NCBI GenBank assembly: GCA_002914845.1
Contig: JXTC01000346.1
Location: 151,766-215,765, forward strand
DNA from: Trema orientale
Taxonomy: Eukaryota > Streptophyta > Magnoliopsida > Rosales > Cannabaceae
Length of the DNA: 64,000 nt
Reading direction: 5' to 3'
In this document: positions 21,341 through 32,936 of the stretch, in pieces
How the letters are laid out: each line of letters begins with the position of its first letter
How positions within the stretch are numbered: the first letter of the stretch is position 1
Program-made: the position numbers and the translations under genes
The notes under the pieces: model-generated
What the model was told of the DNA's origin: nothing
Database searches by the model: none
What the model saw: only the letters and a program-made list of their open reading frames with translations

Positions 21341-22440
21341 CTGTCTCCGAGACATATCCCAAAAAATTTTGTAATAATGAATAATTGAACAACAACATAA
21401 TCATAGCCAAAAGTTTCCATTATCTATGAGATATTCCTAAGAATTATCTAGAGAGGTATGCAACATTTCTATCTAATCGTTGTTTCATTAGCTTTTCCTA
21501 ACTGCCTTCTATTTTTCGCTTTCAATTCTTTGAACTATTCAAAAGTATTCAATTAGCGGTAACATTAGGTAAATATAAAATAATTTTTAATAATCATTCA
21601 TAATGATATATTCAAAACTCAGTGGGCTTGATTGCTCTAGTACCTGCAGACAATAATATGTACTATTTTTAGATATTCTTGCACTGTTAGGTCTTTCCTA
21701 ATAAATGACCTTTTAATCATTTTACCTTCCAATTAGAATTCGCAGATTGGTAGCGGTTTGGCTTCTGACATGTTTAGATATTTATCCTTAACTAATCTCT
21801 GGATCATTTCTAGGTTAATATGACCAAAGTACAAATAAATTGTATTATTAGGACTTATTTACTTTCTTATGATTAGGTTTATCATATCCAATCTCATCAC
21901 TTTTAGTATCATGCAATAAGAATAATATAGGCCAGTAAAAATGTCATTCAGTACAATTAAGAATCTTTCACATGGAAACTTCGTCCTTAAGACAAACAGA
22001 ATAATATTGTTTCATCAAATATAAAACAAAAACTAAATTTCTCTTACACGCTTGACAATTTTTAATATCCTAAATCATAAATTTATTAAAAAAGAATTTA
22101 AATATTTCTCATTTAAGTACAAACAATATAGCTATTATAGTTCTTACTCTTAGTGAACTTTCTTTCACTAAACCCCTTGGTTTCCTAGAACCTTTTGCAA
22201 CGGACATGCAAACATAGTTAATGATTCTTGAATCTTATCTAAGATTCACTAATTCATCCCACTAAAATAAGTTAATGAATAATAAATAGTTATTACCTTC
22301 CAATCTAGTATTGTATAGGTATCTCTAAGAATTTTCTTACAATATGATTTAGTGCTATATACGAAACATTTTTCTTTTTAACTAAGGATTAAAACATTCA
22401 CTATTTAGCTACTTTAGCTTAGTAAAAATGTGTTAGGATA
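21341..22440 (-). mobile_element. Copia gag-integrase region remnant, inverted copy
   Basis: Read on the minus strand, this matches 46930-48020 of the complete copia almost end to end, covering the degenerate gag knuckle region, the GAG-pre-integrase region and the start of integrase. It has no open frame. It shares lesions with the other copy, including the abrupt loss of the integrase core after the segment equivalent to 47960, so both derive from an already defective parent. Its orientation is opposite to the adjacent leader fragment at 20641-21340. Confidence 0.75.
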
Positions 22441-22770
22441 TTTGTCTTAAAAAGCATATTTCCTATTTTACCCTTTAATGTGAACAACTTTCTCTTGTAT
22501 GTAATTATGATATTTTGTTAGATTAAACTATCTCAGTAGAATAGTTTATTTATTTGGAAAAGATTTCATTACTTTATTTGTGTATAAAGAAATAAACACG
22601 ATTAAGTGTTAATTACGGAGAGACTTATTTCTTTATCTAGGTCTAAATTAACTAGTTTACAATCTGTAAATAAAGTTCCTATATAAGTTGCTACTTCAAC
22701 CTTGTCCCGAACTACCTTCAGCTGCCGTTAATGAGCTTCCTAGCTCCGGAAAGGTCACACGATTCTCTTC
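22441..22770. other. Unassigned AT-rich interval
   Basis: About 330 bp with no ORF and no recognisable repeat. A weak TATA-like CCTATATAAG occurs near 22678 on the plus strand. It may be the inner edge of a decayed LTR. Confidence 0.4.
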
Positions 22771-23788
22771 TTGATTGTAGGTATTGGTCTATTTCTAACA
22801 CACAAAACACCGTAAGTATACGGGTCGTAACAAGTAATATAGAAGGTAAGTGAGTGTCGAATCCCACGAGGAGCAAATGATTTACAAGTACCAAGTACTA
22901 ACCTAAAACTAGTTTGCAATTTATCCAAATGACAGTAAATGGATATTGCGATCAAAAACTAAAATGTAAATTCAATGTAAATGAAAATAACAGAATTTAA
23001 CACAAAACAACCAACGATAGTTTTGGAACAATGATTTAAAACCTAGGGATGTAATCTTTCCTCTAACTCATTCAATTGCTAGTTTTCCTCATTGTTCAAT
23101 CATACATTTAGAATTAACAATCGGGAATTCAATGGTATTCACAAATTCCTTTCCAAGATATAGGTGAAATTGCTCAAACAAGATACTATGTTAATCCTAA
23201 CATAAATTGATTAAACATCATTAAGCTTGGTAATTCCCATTCACGATTGCATAGGTTACATAGATATATTCCTATTCTATGCAAACCTACCTTAAACTAG
23301 GCAAACCTATGTTGTTCAACCTATGTCTAAACCTAAAACCTCCTTTCTAAGTTCAAATAGGTTTCACAAATCCAAACCGTTCAATGGCCAGTTAAAGAGA
23401 CAATACGTATAAGATAGAACAATTAATTCATCAATGGATATCAAGAACAAATGAGAAAATCAACGTAAATGAATTACCTTAGAGGTTTGATTACATCCCT
23501 AGCAGGAGAGTTTAGTTCATAGTCATATAAAAGAAAACACAACTGAAATGATAAAGCATATACACATTCATAGCAGAAAAAGGAAGAACAAAATAACAAG
23601 AAGAGAAAGAAAAACTCTGAGAAGCTTCGTTCAATCCGCCGGTCCGAGTCCTCCTTCTGCTCCTTTGTTGTTTCTCCTTCAGAAACTCTCTCTAAATATC
23701 TCTCTTTGTTTTTGCTGCTAGGGTTTTCTTTTCGGGCCCCTTTCAACTGATTTCAGAAGAGGATAAATACTAGAGACAGTCCGACAAT

Positions 23789-23807
23789 GATCCCGAAATT
23801 CGGGATC
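23789..23807. repeat. Perfect 19-bp palindrome
   Basis: GATCCCGAAATTCGGGATC: 9-bp arms around a single central base. It lies between the GC motif array and a TATA-like GTATTTATCC (minus strand, near 23770). Confidence 0.9.
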
Positions 23808-23824
23808 TTTGTCTCGCTCTACGC

Positions 23825-23942
23825 GGCACTGGGGCACCACAAGGCTCAGGAAATGGCGCCGCGGCACCACGGATGTGGCGCCGCGGCGCCATAGGATATA
23901 TGTCCCGGCGCCGTGGTGTTATGCAAGTGGCGCTGCGGCGCC
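23825..23942. repeat. GC palindrome array (GGCGCYGCRGCGCC-like), 5 units
   Basis: Fourteen-bp units start at 23825, 23855, 23877, 23907 and 23929, giving spacings of 30, 22, 30 and 22 bp. The best unit is GGCGCCGCGGCGCC. The surroundings are AT-rich. The same motif recurs at 32779-32936 and 40895-41102. Confidence 0.85.
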
Positions 23943-23946
23943 AAGA

Positions 23947-24156
23947 CATCTTGACAAAATAATCAGTCACGCTGATTAGACATACAAATACAAATCAAAC
24001 TTATATCTAAAAGTGGCATCTTGACAAAACAATCAGTCACACTGTATAGACATACAAATACAAATCAAACTCAGATCTAAAAGTGGCATCTTAACAAAAC
24101 AATCAGTCACACTGATTAGATGCACAGAGTCAAACTTCTCTTGAAAATATCAAACT
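23947..24156. repeat. 70-bp tandem repeat, about 3 copies
   Basis: Units start at 23947, 24017 and 24087 with CATCTTGACAAAA (one has CATCTTAACAAAA), each followed by ATCAGTCAC. The third is degraded after about 40 bp. The minus-strand LTR start, if it is TGTCAAGATG, would lie inside each unit. Confidence 0.85.
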
Positions 24157-24490
24157 TAAAGGTGTCGTCTTGACAATACATGCTAAGACATAGACGTGAT
24201 AGACAAAAACACAATTCCAAACTTAACGATTATGAGCATGTTAAGCTTATTGTTTAGATATGCAGACCACCAGAATTAACACCTAATCATTGAGACCAGT
24301 TTGGAGAAGGACTTCAGAACTTTAGCTGCTTTACTTGAGTGCTTTGTCAAATTACTCTTGGAGCACGATTACACAGAAAATACAAACATACATAAGACTG
24401 AATTTACAACCAAAATAGAATTGTGAAAGATTATTCATTAAATTTCAATAAGATCATAAGGTAACAAACAAAATACATGTATTAACATGT

Positions 24491-24504
24491 CCTCTATTTA
24501 TAGG
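24491..24504 (-). promoter_or_regulatory. TATA-box-like element
   Basis: The minus strand reads CCTATAAATAGAGG, a close match to the plant TATA consensus, in a region with LTR-like features. Activity is inferred. Confidence 0.5.
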
Positions 24505-24754
24505 CAAGATTATGCCTTGATTTATAAGGGAACTTAAGCTACAAGGGAATGAGGTGTCAAGCCCTCATTGGTTAAGCTTGCTTAAGATACAAGTGCTTAG
24601 TCTACAAGTTAGACAGTTCAGAAGCTTTCTAGAAGCATAGGGGTAGCTTGCCCTTGAAGTGCTTGAGCTACAAGTTCTTGAGGCACAAGTTGGAAGGTTC
24701 TCAAACTCTCTAGAAGCAAAAGGGCAGCTTGAATTTGAAGAAAAGGAGGACCTC

Positions 24755-24930
24755 AATGGCATGTAGCTTGCCTCCAACGACATGTAGTTCTTCTTGGGTG
24801 ACGTGTAGTTTGAATTTGAGTGTAAGGAGCTTCAAACGTCATATAGTTTCACTTCAGATGACATGCAGCTCAAGTCCGAGTGACATGCAGTTCAAGCTTG
24901 GTTGAGGGAATCCCAAATGACGTGTAGTTT
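24755..24930. repeat. Degenerate 20-22 bp tandem motif, RACRTGYAGTT
   Basis: CATGTAG-like words followed by TT or CT recur at about 24760, 24781, 24801, 24841, 24861, 24883 and 24920, mostly 20-22 bp apart. The unit is roughly TGACATGYAGTTCAAG. Confidence 0.65.
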
Positions 24931-25090
24931 TGGTCGTGCTACTTGTCGTTTTCTTTGAACTAATGTAGTTTACTCCATACTACATGTAGCTTGGGTGAGC
25001 TTGCTTAATCCTTAGTAATCTTGTGCTTAATTACCACTAATCCATGCTTTGAGTTTAATTCCAAAAATTAGGAAAACCCCAAAACAATAT

Positions 25091-25435
25091 CTTAACCTAA
25101 GAAATTCATTTCCAGTACTACCCAGACGAAAATCCTCCTACAGGAGCTCAATAAGATTTTGAGGCAGGGCTCATCCCAGTGCATAATAAACCAATAATAG
25201 AGATTATAGGTATCACATACCTTCGCTCACTCAATATTTTATAATTAGGGATTTAATTATTTTACCCAATTATCTAACTTACTTAGTAACCTAAAATCAA
25301 TTATGTAAGCATGTTCATATTTTGCATGTGAGTAGCTCTACTATCCTATATGACGTGTTACTAAAATCATATAATTAAATACTCTATATTGAATATGCAC
25401 GCAACATTATTCATATAATAATCAACAAAATCTGC
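25091..25435 (-). mobile_element. Copia leader fragment, inverted copy
   Basis: The reverse complement matches 45900-46250 of the complete copia, including AAAATATTGAGTGAGCGAAG (counterpart AAAATATTGAGTGGGAGAAG) and the hairpin CTCC-TGTA-GGAG (25135-25146). Non-coding. Confidence 0.75.
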
Positions 25436-25829
25436 AAAATATACAATTTTTATAAACAAATCGGGAGAAAATGTCACTATAATATAACTATAATAAAAAA
25501 ATTAAAAAAATCCTCATGTAACTGTATACTTTTACTTTTTATGGGATATGAAACTTTTATTTATATGTATATTTAATTGTTTATTTGTCTGTATGTATAC
25601 AGATATTAGAAACCGTGTGATTAACAAAAATTAGTATACATATATCATATATAAATAGTATATATGTATAATTGTGTAGAATATGTGAAAATGTGTCTTG
25701 TTACCATTATACATAAATCTTAACTCTATATATATATATATATATTATAGAGAGCATAGACACTGAGAATCTGTGACTAGAGAAGCAAAAAAAAAAAAAA
25801 CTAGAATATCTTGGCAACTCGATGTAGTG
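25436..25829. other. AT-rich junk with (TA)n and poly(A)
   Basis: No ORF or recognisable element. It contains a (TA)n run at 25727-25745 and an A14 tract near 25787, just before the copia pol remnant. Confidence 0.6.
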
Positions 25830-27482
25830 GGAGGGTTATTAGATCACCTACTCGTGATAAAGAAGTTGGAAAAGCACATGTGCTGTTTCTGATAGTAGCC
25901 AAGATGACCTATTGACACATAAGCATGCAATGAAAGATTCTGCTAAGGAAAAATGGCAAGAGGCTATGAACCAAAAATTGGACTCCATGTATTCCAATTC
26001 TATCTGGGAACTTGTAGATCTACTTGAAGATTTCAGGCCCATTGGATGTAAATAGATCTATAGGAGAAAAGGAGGTGTAGATGGAAAAGTTGAAATGTTC
26101 AAGACTAGGTTAGTGGCAAAGGGTTATATCCAAAAAGAGGGAGTTGATTATGAAGAGACTTTCTCGCTAGTAGCCATGAGCAAATCCATACGTCTCCTTT
26201 TATCCATTATTGCATGTTTAGACTATGAAATATGGCAAATGGACGTCAAGACAACTTTTTTGAATAGCTATCTTGAAGAAAGCATCTATATGGTGCAACC
26301 AGAAGATTTTGTAGCTAAAGGCCAATAGCAGAAAGTCTACAAGCTACTTAGGTCCATTTATGGACTTAAGCAAGCTTCAAGATCATGGAATCTAAGATTT
26401 GATGAGACGATCAAGTCTTATGATTTCAATCAAAATGTTGATGAACCTTATGTATACAAGTACATCAAAGACAAGAAAGTGGTCTTCTTAGTTCTTTATG
26501 TAGATGATATTTTGGTCATTGGGAATGATGTGAAAACATTATTTAATGTAAAGAAGTGGCTAGCCGTGCAATTCCAAATTTAAAATTTGGGAAAAGTAAG
26601 TTATGTACTTGGGATCCATGTTATTCGAGATTGCAAGAACAGACTTTTGGCATTATCTCAAGCATCTTATATTGATAAGGTGCTCATTCACTTTTCGATA
26701 CAAAACTCCAAGAAAGGGCATTTACCTTCTCGACATGGAATTATCCTTTCTAAAGAGCAATGTCCCATAACACCTTAAGAGGAAGAGGATATGAGATGGG
26801 TACATTATGTGTCTGCAGTTGGTAGCCTTATGTATGCCATGTTGTGTATTAGGCCTGACATATACTACGCAGTAGGGATAGTCAGTCATTTTTAACCAAA
26901 TCTAGGATTAGATCGCTGGATAGCGGTAAAGCATATTCCCAAGTATCTTAGGAGAATGAGAAATTATATACTGGTTCATTCAAGTCATGACTTGATTCCT
27001 ACCAGTAATACTGATTCTGATTTTCAGTCAAACAAAGATACTCAAAAGGCGACGTCTGGGTCAGTGTTCACTCTTGGTCGTGGAGACGTTGTCTTGTGAA
27101 GTATTAACAATCCAGCACTGCAAATTCTACTATAGAAGTAGAATACATAGTAGCTTGTGAAGCAGCTAAAGAAGCAGTTTGGCTCAGAAATTTCTTTACC
27201 GATTTGGAAGTTGTTCTAAATATGGATAAGCCATTGGCTTTATACTGCGATAATAGTAGAGTGGTGATGAATTCAAAAGAAGCAAGAAGACACAAGAGAA
27301 GAAACCATATAGAGAGGAAGTGTCATCTGATTAGAGGGATAGTATATCGAGGAGACGTGACAGTTATGAAGATAGCATCCAAAAATAATATTGCTGATCC
27401 TTTTACAAAGACGCTTCCCATGAAGACTTTTAAGAATCCCTTGGAGGGTTTAGGATTGAGAGACATGTCTCACCTACTTTAG
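25830..27482 (+). pseudogene. Ty1/copia pol remnant: reverse transcriptase and RNase H
   Basis: 5'-truncated copia polyprotein with no gag or integrase. RT motifs run in order: KWQEAMNQKLDSM (about 25950), KTRLVAKGYIQKEGVDYEETF (here spanning 26098-26160), IWQMDVKTTFLNSYLEESI (about 26230-26288), YGLKQASRSWNLRFDE (about 26356) and the catalytic box YVDDILVIGND (26496-26530), intact. RNase H follows, with LYCDNSRVV near 27243, and the frame ends in the family's C-terminal motif IADPFTKTLPMKTF...GLRDM with a stop at 27480-27482. In-frame stops near 26053, 26326, 26581 and 26776 and a frameshift near 27100 disable it. The polypurine tract and LTR follow immediately. It is similar to the more decayed pol of the copia at 41634-50837. 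Confidence 0.9.
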
Positions 27483-27496
27483 GGCAAGTGGGAGAT
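27483..27496 (+). other. Copia polypurine tract
   Basis: GGGCAAGTGGGAGA, the plus-strand primer site just before the 3' LTR. The copia at 49186-49200 has the same sequence in the same place. Confidence 0.75.
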
Positions 27497-28790
27497 TATT
27501 AGGGTTTATACTCTGAAAGCATGTATGTTTTGGATATTTGCTGAATTAGTAAAATAACATTTTTCTATTTGAATTTGTGTATAATTTGTATGTCTTTAAA
27601 TATCAAAAAATCCCTAGATTATTTATGTGACCACAAATTTAGTATATAAGTGTTATATATATACGGATTAAATTTATGGATAATAAACTAAACATAGTCT
27701 GTAACAATTAATAAAAGTATGAGGTCTTTAATTAAATATTATTAGTACGGTCTATTAACATTGAGAATGTAATAGTCTTATTTGGACTATTGATGTATTG
27801 ACATCACAATGGAAGTACTTTATATAATTCGATTACATAGGACTGGACCAGACATGATTTGAATCTCACATATATTTCGTTGACTGTTGAAAATTCAAAT
27901 AATGTTGCTAGATAATCATATGTAAATAAATCTTAATCTTGAGTAGTTATAGACTCCCATTTATAGCGTTATGTTTTTTAACATACTTGTTAAAGGTTTG
28001 TTTCCTAAACAGACCGAAATACTTGTATCTTGGGAGCATAATAACATAAGTAGCTGGGAATGTAGCTTATAGAAATAGAATCTATTTGTTCCATTAGAAA
28101 GCTAGAAAGATGATTCCCTTATGTATTGATTCAGGACTTGAACAGTTCAAGAACTCAATTTATAATAGATTTATAAATTAATTATTCATTGGAGAATCAA
28201 TGGTACACAAGGATAAAGATGCAATTAGAGAGGTAAACGGAACNNNNNNNNNNNNNNNNNNNNNNNNNNNNNNNNNNNNNNNNNNNNNNNNNNNNNNNNN
28301 NNNNNNNNNNNNNNNNNNNNNNNNNNNNNNNNNNNNNNNNNNNNNNNNNNNNNNNNNNNNNNNNNNNNNNNNNNNNNNNNNNNNNNNNNNNNNNNNNNNN
28401 NNNNNNNNNNNNNNNNNNNNNNNNNNNNNNNNNNNNNNNNNNNNNNNNNNNNNNNNNNNNNNNNNNNNNNNNNNNNNNNNNNNNNNNNNNNNNNNNNNNN
28501 NNNNNNNNNNNNNNNNNNNNNNNNNNNNNNNNNNNNNNAAACTCTTGCAATCTCATGTGTTGAGAATATTGTAAGTGCCTAAAGAGTGAGTTTAAGAAAT
28601 TATACGCAACGCCCATACGTTCTTCTGGTTGTGCTTGATGCTTAGATTGGAAGATCGTGGTTTAGAAGATAGAAAAACTAGGATCCGTTGATAAGCTACA
28701 AGAGGTATTAGATCTATTCTCTTTGTATGTTTTATGTTTGCTATGAATTTGTAGGGAACCATCATATGGTGCAGCGGAAGGTGGTGGGTG
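27497..28790 (+). mobile_element. Copia 3' LTR (contains the assembly gap)
   Basis: Starts TTATTAGGGTTTATACTCTG, a mutated form of the usual TGTTAGGG-type copia LTR start, directly after the polypurine tract. Its body matches the reverse complement of 34741-36135. It continues past the N run to about 28790, where an inverted LTR begins. No matching 5' LTR lies directly upstream of the pol remnant. Confidence 0.75.
28244..28538. other. Assembly gap, 295 N
   Basis: Run of N within the copia LTR. ORFs that cross it are artefacts. Confidence 1.
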
Positions 28791-30848
28791 TAACAATCAA
28801 ACTTTTTACACACAAAACAGAGCTTAGAATCAATATAGCTTTGTTGTTTTAATACATAGAATAAAAATTATTTTTAAAAAAAAGTATTAACGATCCTTTC
28901 TTTTCAGAATCTTCTTTTTCTGATGATGAGGTTGTACTTTTATCACGGCTATGAAACCACGATCTTCCTCACCAAGCCTCGACACCAAAGAACTAGAGAG
29001 TGGGCTCCTTATAGTCATAATCTTATTGTTTCTATTATGCACTTTTTGAAAATTCTTGCTATATGTCTCAACACATAAGATAGCAAGAAGATGAAGGCTA
29101 GAGAAAAAATAAGAACAAGAACTACACGTTAAAATTTTTCTTCTCTCAAAAAATTTTTTTTTTTCACGTTATAGACTCCTCCAAATTAAGTCTGTCATTT
29201 GTTTTTAACGTGTAATTTCCCCTTAAAAAAATTTCCTTCTTTTTCCTTATCATTTACACGCATAACACCGTTTTCCAATTTGGTAAATTGGCCAATTAAT
29301 ATAATATTAATGCCATATCGCTTTAAATAGGAAAAATAATTTTTATCCTATTAAAGAAATTATCAAAACACGTACAGAAGAGTGAGAGGACTTTTCTCTG
29401 CTCTTTAACGTGTAAAACAGTTTCCAATTATATTTTAAACAATTTAAAATCATGTAAATGACAACATATTCCACTCAAATAGGAAAGTAAAATCCCTTCC
29501 TCCTAGGATAGGGTTTACACGAATAAACCATGAATTTTAACGTGTAAAATTATTTCCTATTAAAGTGAAATGCCTCTCCATCTATCTATTTAATTATATA
29601 TCCATTTAATTGCATATTAATTCCATATAAATTGAATTTGGAAATAAAACAAAATAACCTTAAAGGTGACACATAAAATAAAATTAAATAGATAAAAAAT
29701 AATAATATTTATTCTTTATTATAATGTGACACATAAAATAATTAAATGTGTAATATTAACTTTAGTGTGACATAATTAATTAGAATTCAATAATTCTAAA
29801 TTAATTATTAATACAAGAAAGTGACTATGTAACATGTTCAATACAGTGTTAACAGAGGTGGTTCGGGGGCCTTGGACTTGTAATTTCAAGCTCCAATAAA
29901 TTTGATAATTAATCAAACTCTTTAACTAAGTTATCGAATTTATTAGTTCCAGTATTACTTCACTAAAAAACTGGAACTGCACTCTTAAAGGTTACAGTAT
30001 AAATTACTCAAAGCAATCATAAAGTTTATCCATATAATCATTACATACAGAACAATCCTCCATAAATAATTCGTAAATAGAGTTTGGCTTGTAATCCATT
30101 ATCCTCTCTATTTACTTCTTTATCCTTGAGTTCCCATGATTTTCTAATGAACAACAAATTCATGATCAAATCATAAATTGAGCGCTCTATCGTTCAAGTA
30201 CCAAATCATTACTCAAGGGAATCATTTTTCTAACTTCCGTTAGGAAGGAATGGATTCCATATTGTTAATTAATATTCCCAGCTATCTATAGTATCATGTC
30301 TCCAACATATAAAGATTTGGTCCGGTATAAACTCAGACGTTACCGAATACATCAAGAGATATAAAAATATAAACAGGAGTCTATTAATTACTCAGGATTA
30401 AGATCGTTCCATATATGATCATTAGTTGATAAATTTGAATACTCTGCTCTGTAACGGACATTATCAGATATTCAAATTCATCGGGTCCAGTCCTATATAA
30501 TCTCATTATATAAAGTACCTTCATTTAATGTCACTACATAAACAGCCCGGATAAGACTGTTTCATTCTCAATGATAATGAACCGTACTAATAATTTTAAA
30601 TTAAAGATCCCAACTTTAATAATTAATTACGGACTAATTTTAGATTATATCCCTTAAACTTAATCCTCTTGTATGTATAACTTTTATACATACTAAGTTT
30701 AAGGTTACATTTATAATCACAGAATTTTTCATGATATTTATATATATTATCATAAATAATATATGTAAGCAAATAGAACAAAATCAACTATATTTATTTA
30801 ATAGCAAATCATTGTTTACATTTTGCTCTTAGGGCAAAAACACTAACA
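28791..30848 (-). mobile_element. Copia-type LTR, inverted, probably solo
   Basis: The minus strand starts TGTTAGTGTTTTTGCCCTAA at 30848 and resembles the neighbouring copia LTR family: GAGCTCCAATAAA-like words and the AGTACGGTTCATTATC segment have counterparts at 27497-28243 and 34741-36135. No internal sequence is attached. The 3' end near 28791 is placed where similarity to the plus-strand LTR ends. AT-rich and non-coding. Confidence 0.6.
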
Positions 30849-32545
30849 GAATTAATATTATGCACTCATATAACCAATTGTTTTAAGAAAATTTTTTAAT
30901 ATTCCTACGCCATTCTTCCGCTCTGAAAATCGTTTTAAAACCATTATAGGATTGGTAAGAAAACTTACTAGATATGTAAATATGCAGATATATAAATGAA
31001 AATGAAAATGAAAAAAGAAAGAGAAAAAGAAAAAGAAAAGCGAAAGAAAAATAAGTGGTATAAAATTTCGTAGGTAAAAGTAGAGGTGTGTTTGTATATA
31101 TTGTTGTTAAACATCTTTTTATTTATTTATTTATTTTTATATTTTTTTATTTTTTAATTTTTAAGTTATCATAGAAGGTTTTATGGACATGAAAACTCGT
31201 GGACAAGAATTGTAATGCTAGAAAATAACAATACTTCAATATTTTATTTTTATACTATTATCCTAGTAAACAAAATTGTCTTATTAATTAAACCAATGCC
31301 CCCATCAAAAAAACTTATTGGCTCTATCAGTACTGTTGGCACCCTTTTATTTTGGTGACCATCTCATGCTCAACAACCCTATATCTAGCCCTTTATTCGG
31401 ATATTTAATGTCACTATTTGTGCTTGAATTATGGATAGACTCTCACTTTGATATTTAAACTTTCAATTGTCATTTTTGTCTTTAAAGTATTGAAAATGTT
31501 TCATTTAATTCGTTTTTATTACATATTATATTTTGTTATTAATAGACTGAGCAGTGAGACACACGTACTATTCTGTTCTATTTATTTCATATCCACAAGC
31601 ATAGCCAAAAATTGTAAGGAGATTTGAACATATAATCAAGTATTAAAAATGAGAATAAAGACATATATGACTAGTTGATGAGTGAAAATCAGCTGAACAT
31701 TGGACAAGAATGCATTTTAGAACTTACTAAATTTTTTGGATAATTTATTACACCAAAATTTTTTTTTTTATCACATAATATGCCTCGACCAAATGCTTTT
31801 CAAAAAGTTAAACTCTATTGTCAGCGTGTTAACAAAAGCTTTAAACAAATATATTTTGATAATAATTAAGTGACCAAACCACATTTTTTTGTTCTCCTTT
31901 GTCAACGCTGGTCATTTTTGTGACGCATTTTCTTCATAAAAGGTCACTTTTTTCCAATGCAAATGTTGTCACATCGGCAAGTTGATTTTAGTGATGATTT
32001 TCACCGAGGCATTTTTTGCGTCGGAAAATCTACGCAAAAGCCGTACTTTTTTCAATGCATTGATGGATCAGGAAAAGTGGCATGCCTTGTAAAGGGTTTA
32101 GACGCTAAAAGTTAGTCACTATAGGTTGTAATTTTGTAATTTTTCTTCTAACTTTTGTATCTTTTATTTCTTATTATCTATATGGATTGATATATAATGT
32201 TATTGGTCCCTAAACTATAGAGAAAGTCTCAATTTAATTCCTAAACTCTAAATTTAGCTCATTTTTGTCTTTAAACTATTAGGTGTGTATAATTTTAGTC
32301 CTTTTACTATATATTCTATTTGATTCCAACAAAATACAATATCTAGTACAAATTTACTTCGAGATTTGAAATCTGTCATATAGTCATTTTCAAGGAAAGT
32401 GGCATTTGTCGATACAAATACCTGTTTCTCTTGAGGACTATAAAACAAACCTCCTGTTGTGCTTTTTGGAGAACTCACAAATAAACAAACCTCTATGCGT
32501 GATTCTAGCTTCTCAGTCTTTCCTTTCAGTATACGTGTTGGGCAC
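30849..32545. other. Unassigned AT-rich interval
   Basis: About 1.7 kb without a convincing gene. It contains a purine-only tract (30994-31052), T-rich runs near 31110-31165, and a less AT-rich segment near 31905-32115 with repeated GACGCATTTT- and TGCGTCGG-like words. That segment could be the end of a DNA transposon, but I cannot find inverted ends. ORFs at 32254-32478 and 32406-32618 look random. Confidence 0.4.
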
Positions 32546-32548
32546 TGA

Positions 32549-32570
32549 TAACTCCATAAAAATGGAGTTA
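32549..32570. repeat. Hairpin at the LTR 5' terminus
   Basis: Arms ATAACTCCAT and ATGGAGTTAT, perfectly complementary over at least 9 bp, around an A-rich loop, starting 3 bp inside the LTR end. Confidence 0.85.
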
Positions 32571-32778
32571 TTCTATACTTTTCTAGCCTTAATTTTGCTA
32601 TGTTTATTTGATAAATAAAATATTTCTTGTGAATTTAGTGTTATTTCGATATTTGGTTTGTTCTTATGTGTAGAAGAATGAAACATTGGGAGATGATGCA
32701 AAAAAAGGTCAAAAAGGAGCAAGAGGAAATGAAAAAGGGAGCTAAAAGGCACCAAAAGCCTCGCAAGACCCGAGAGTT

Positions 32779-32936
32779 GGCAACGCGGTGCTAGAAAGTG
32801 GCACCGCAATGCCAGCAAGTGGCACTGCTCTGCCAGCAAGTGGCACAACAGTACCAGAAAGTGGCACCGCAGTGCCACTTCGAAGGACAACAAATTTTTT
32901 TGGTGCTGCGGTGCCCATTTTTTGCACCGCAGCGCC
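32779..32936. repeat. GC palindrome array in the LTR, 7 units at 21-bp period
   Basis: Fourteen-bp units such as GGCACCGCAGTGCC start at 32779, 32800, 32821, 32842, 32863, 32902 and 32923; five of the six intervals are 21 bp or a near multiple. Because 21 is a multiple of 3, an open frame results on both strands. Confidence 0.88.

Larger units (their letters stand above)
22771..24156 (-). mobile_element. Gypsy-type LTR region (solo or 3' LTR), boundaries approximate
   Basis: On the minus strand the interval ends with sequence resembling the Athila/Tat LTR 3' end (GATTCGACACTCAC, then TATATTACTTG, then ACCCGTATACTTACGG), comparable with GGACGATACTCATC and TTATTACTTG near the end of the LTR at 32546-34102. 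It carries a GC-rich 14-bp palindrome array, a 19-bp perfect palindrome and a 70-bp tandem repeat. No primer-binding site follows, so it is solo or a 3' LTR. Exact termini and a target duplication could not be fixed. No coding sequence is supported; the GC-rich ORF at 23770-23970 is a by-product of the repeat. Confidence 0.55.
24157..25090 (-). other. Unclassified repeat region with minus-strand TATA box
   Basis: No plausible gene. A strong TATA match on the minus strand (24491-24504), short tandem motifs at 24755-24930 and an imperfect ~81-bp duplication (24604-24740, marked by ACAAGTT and CTCTAGAAGC) suggest an LTR promoter region, perhaps belonging to the inverted copia leader that follows on the right. 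Classification is uncertain. Confidence 0.4.

Noticed and set aside
23770..23970. 66-codon arginine-rich ORF
   Set aside because: Product of the GC palindrome array in a gypsy-type LTR.
25727..25745. (TA)n run as an element end or origin
   Set aside because: Simple microsatellite; no duplication or terminal repeat adjoins it.
28197..28616. ORFs of 124 and 139 codons made mostly of X
   Set aside because: They cross the N gap and are artefacts.
30994..31052. Purine-only tract as a polypurine primer site
   Set aside because: Long GAAA/AAAG microsatellite with no LTR start after it.
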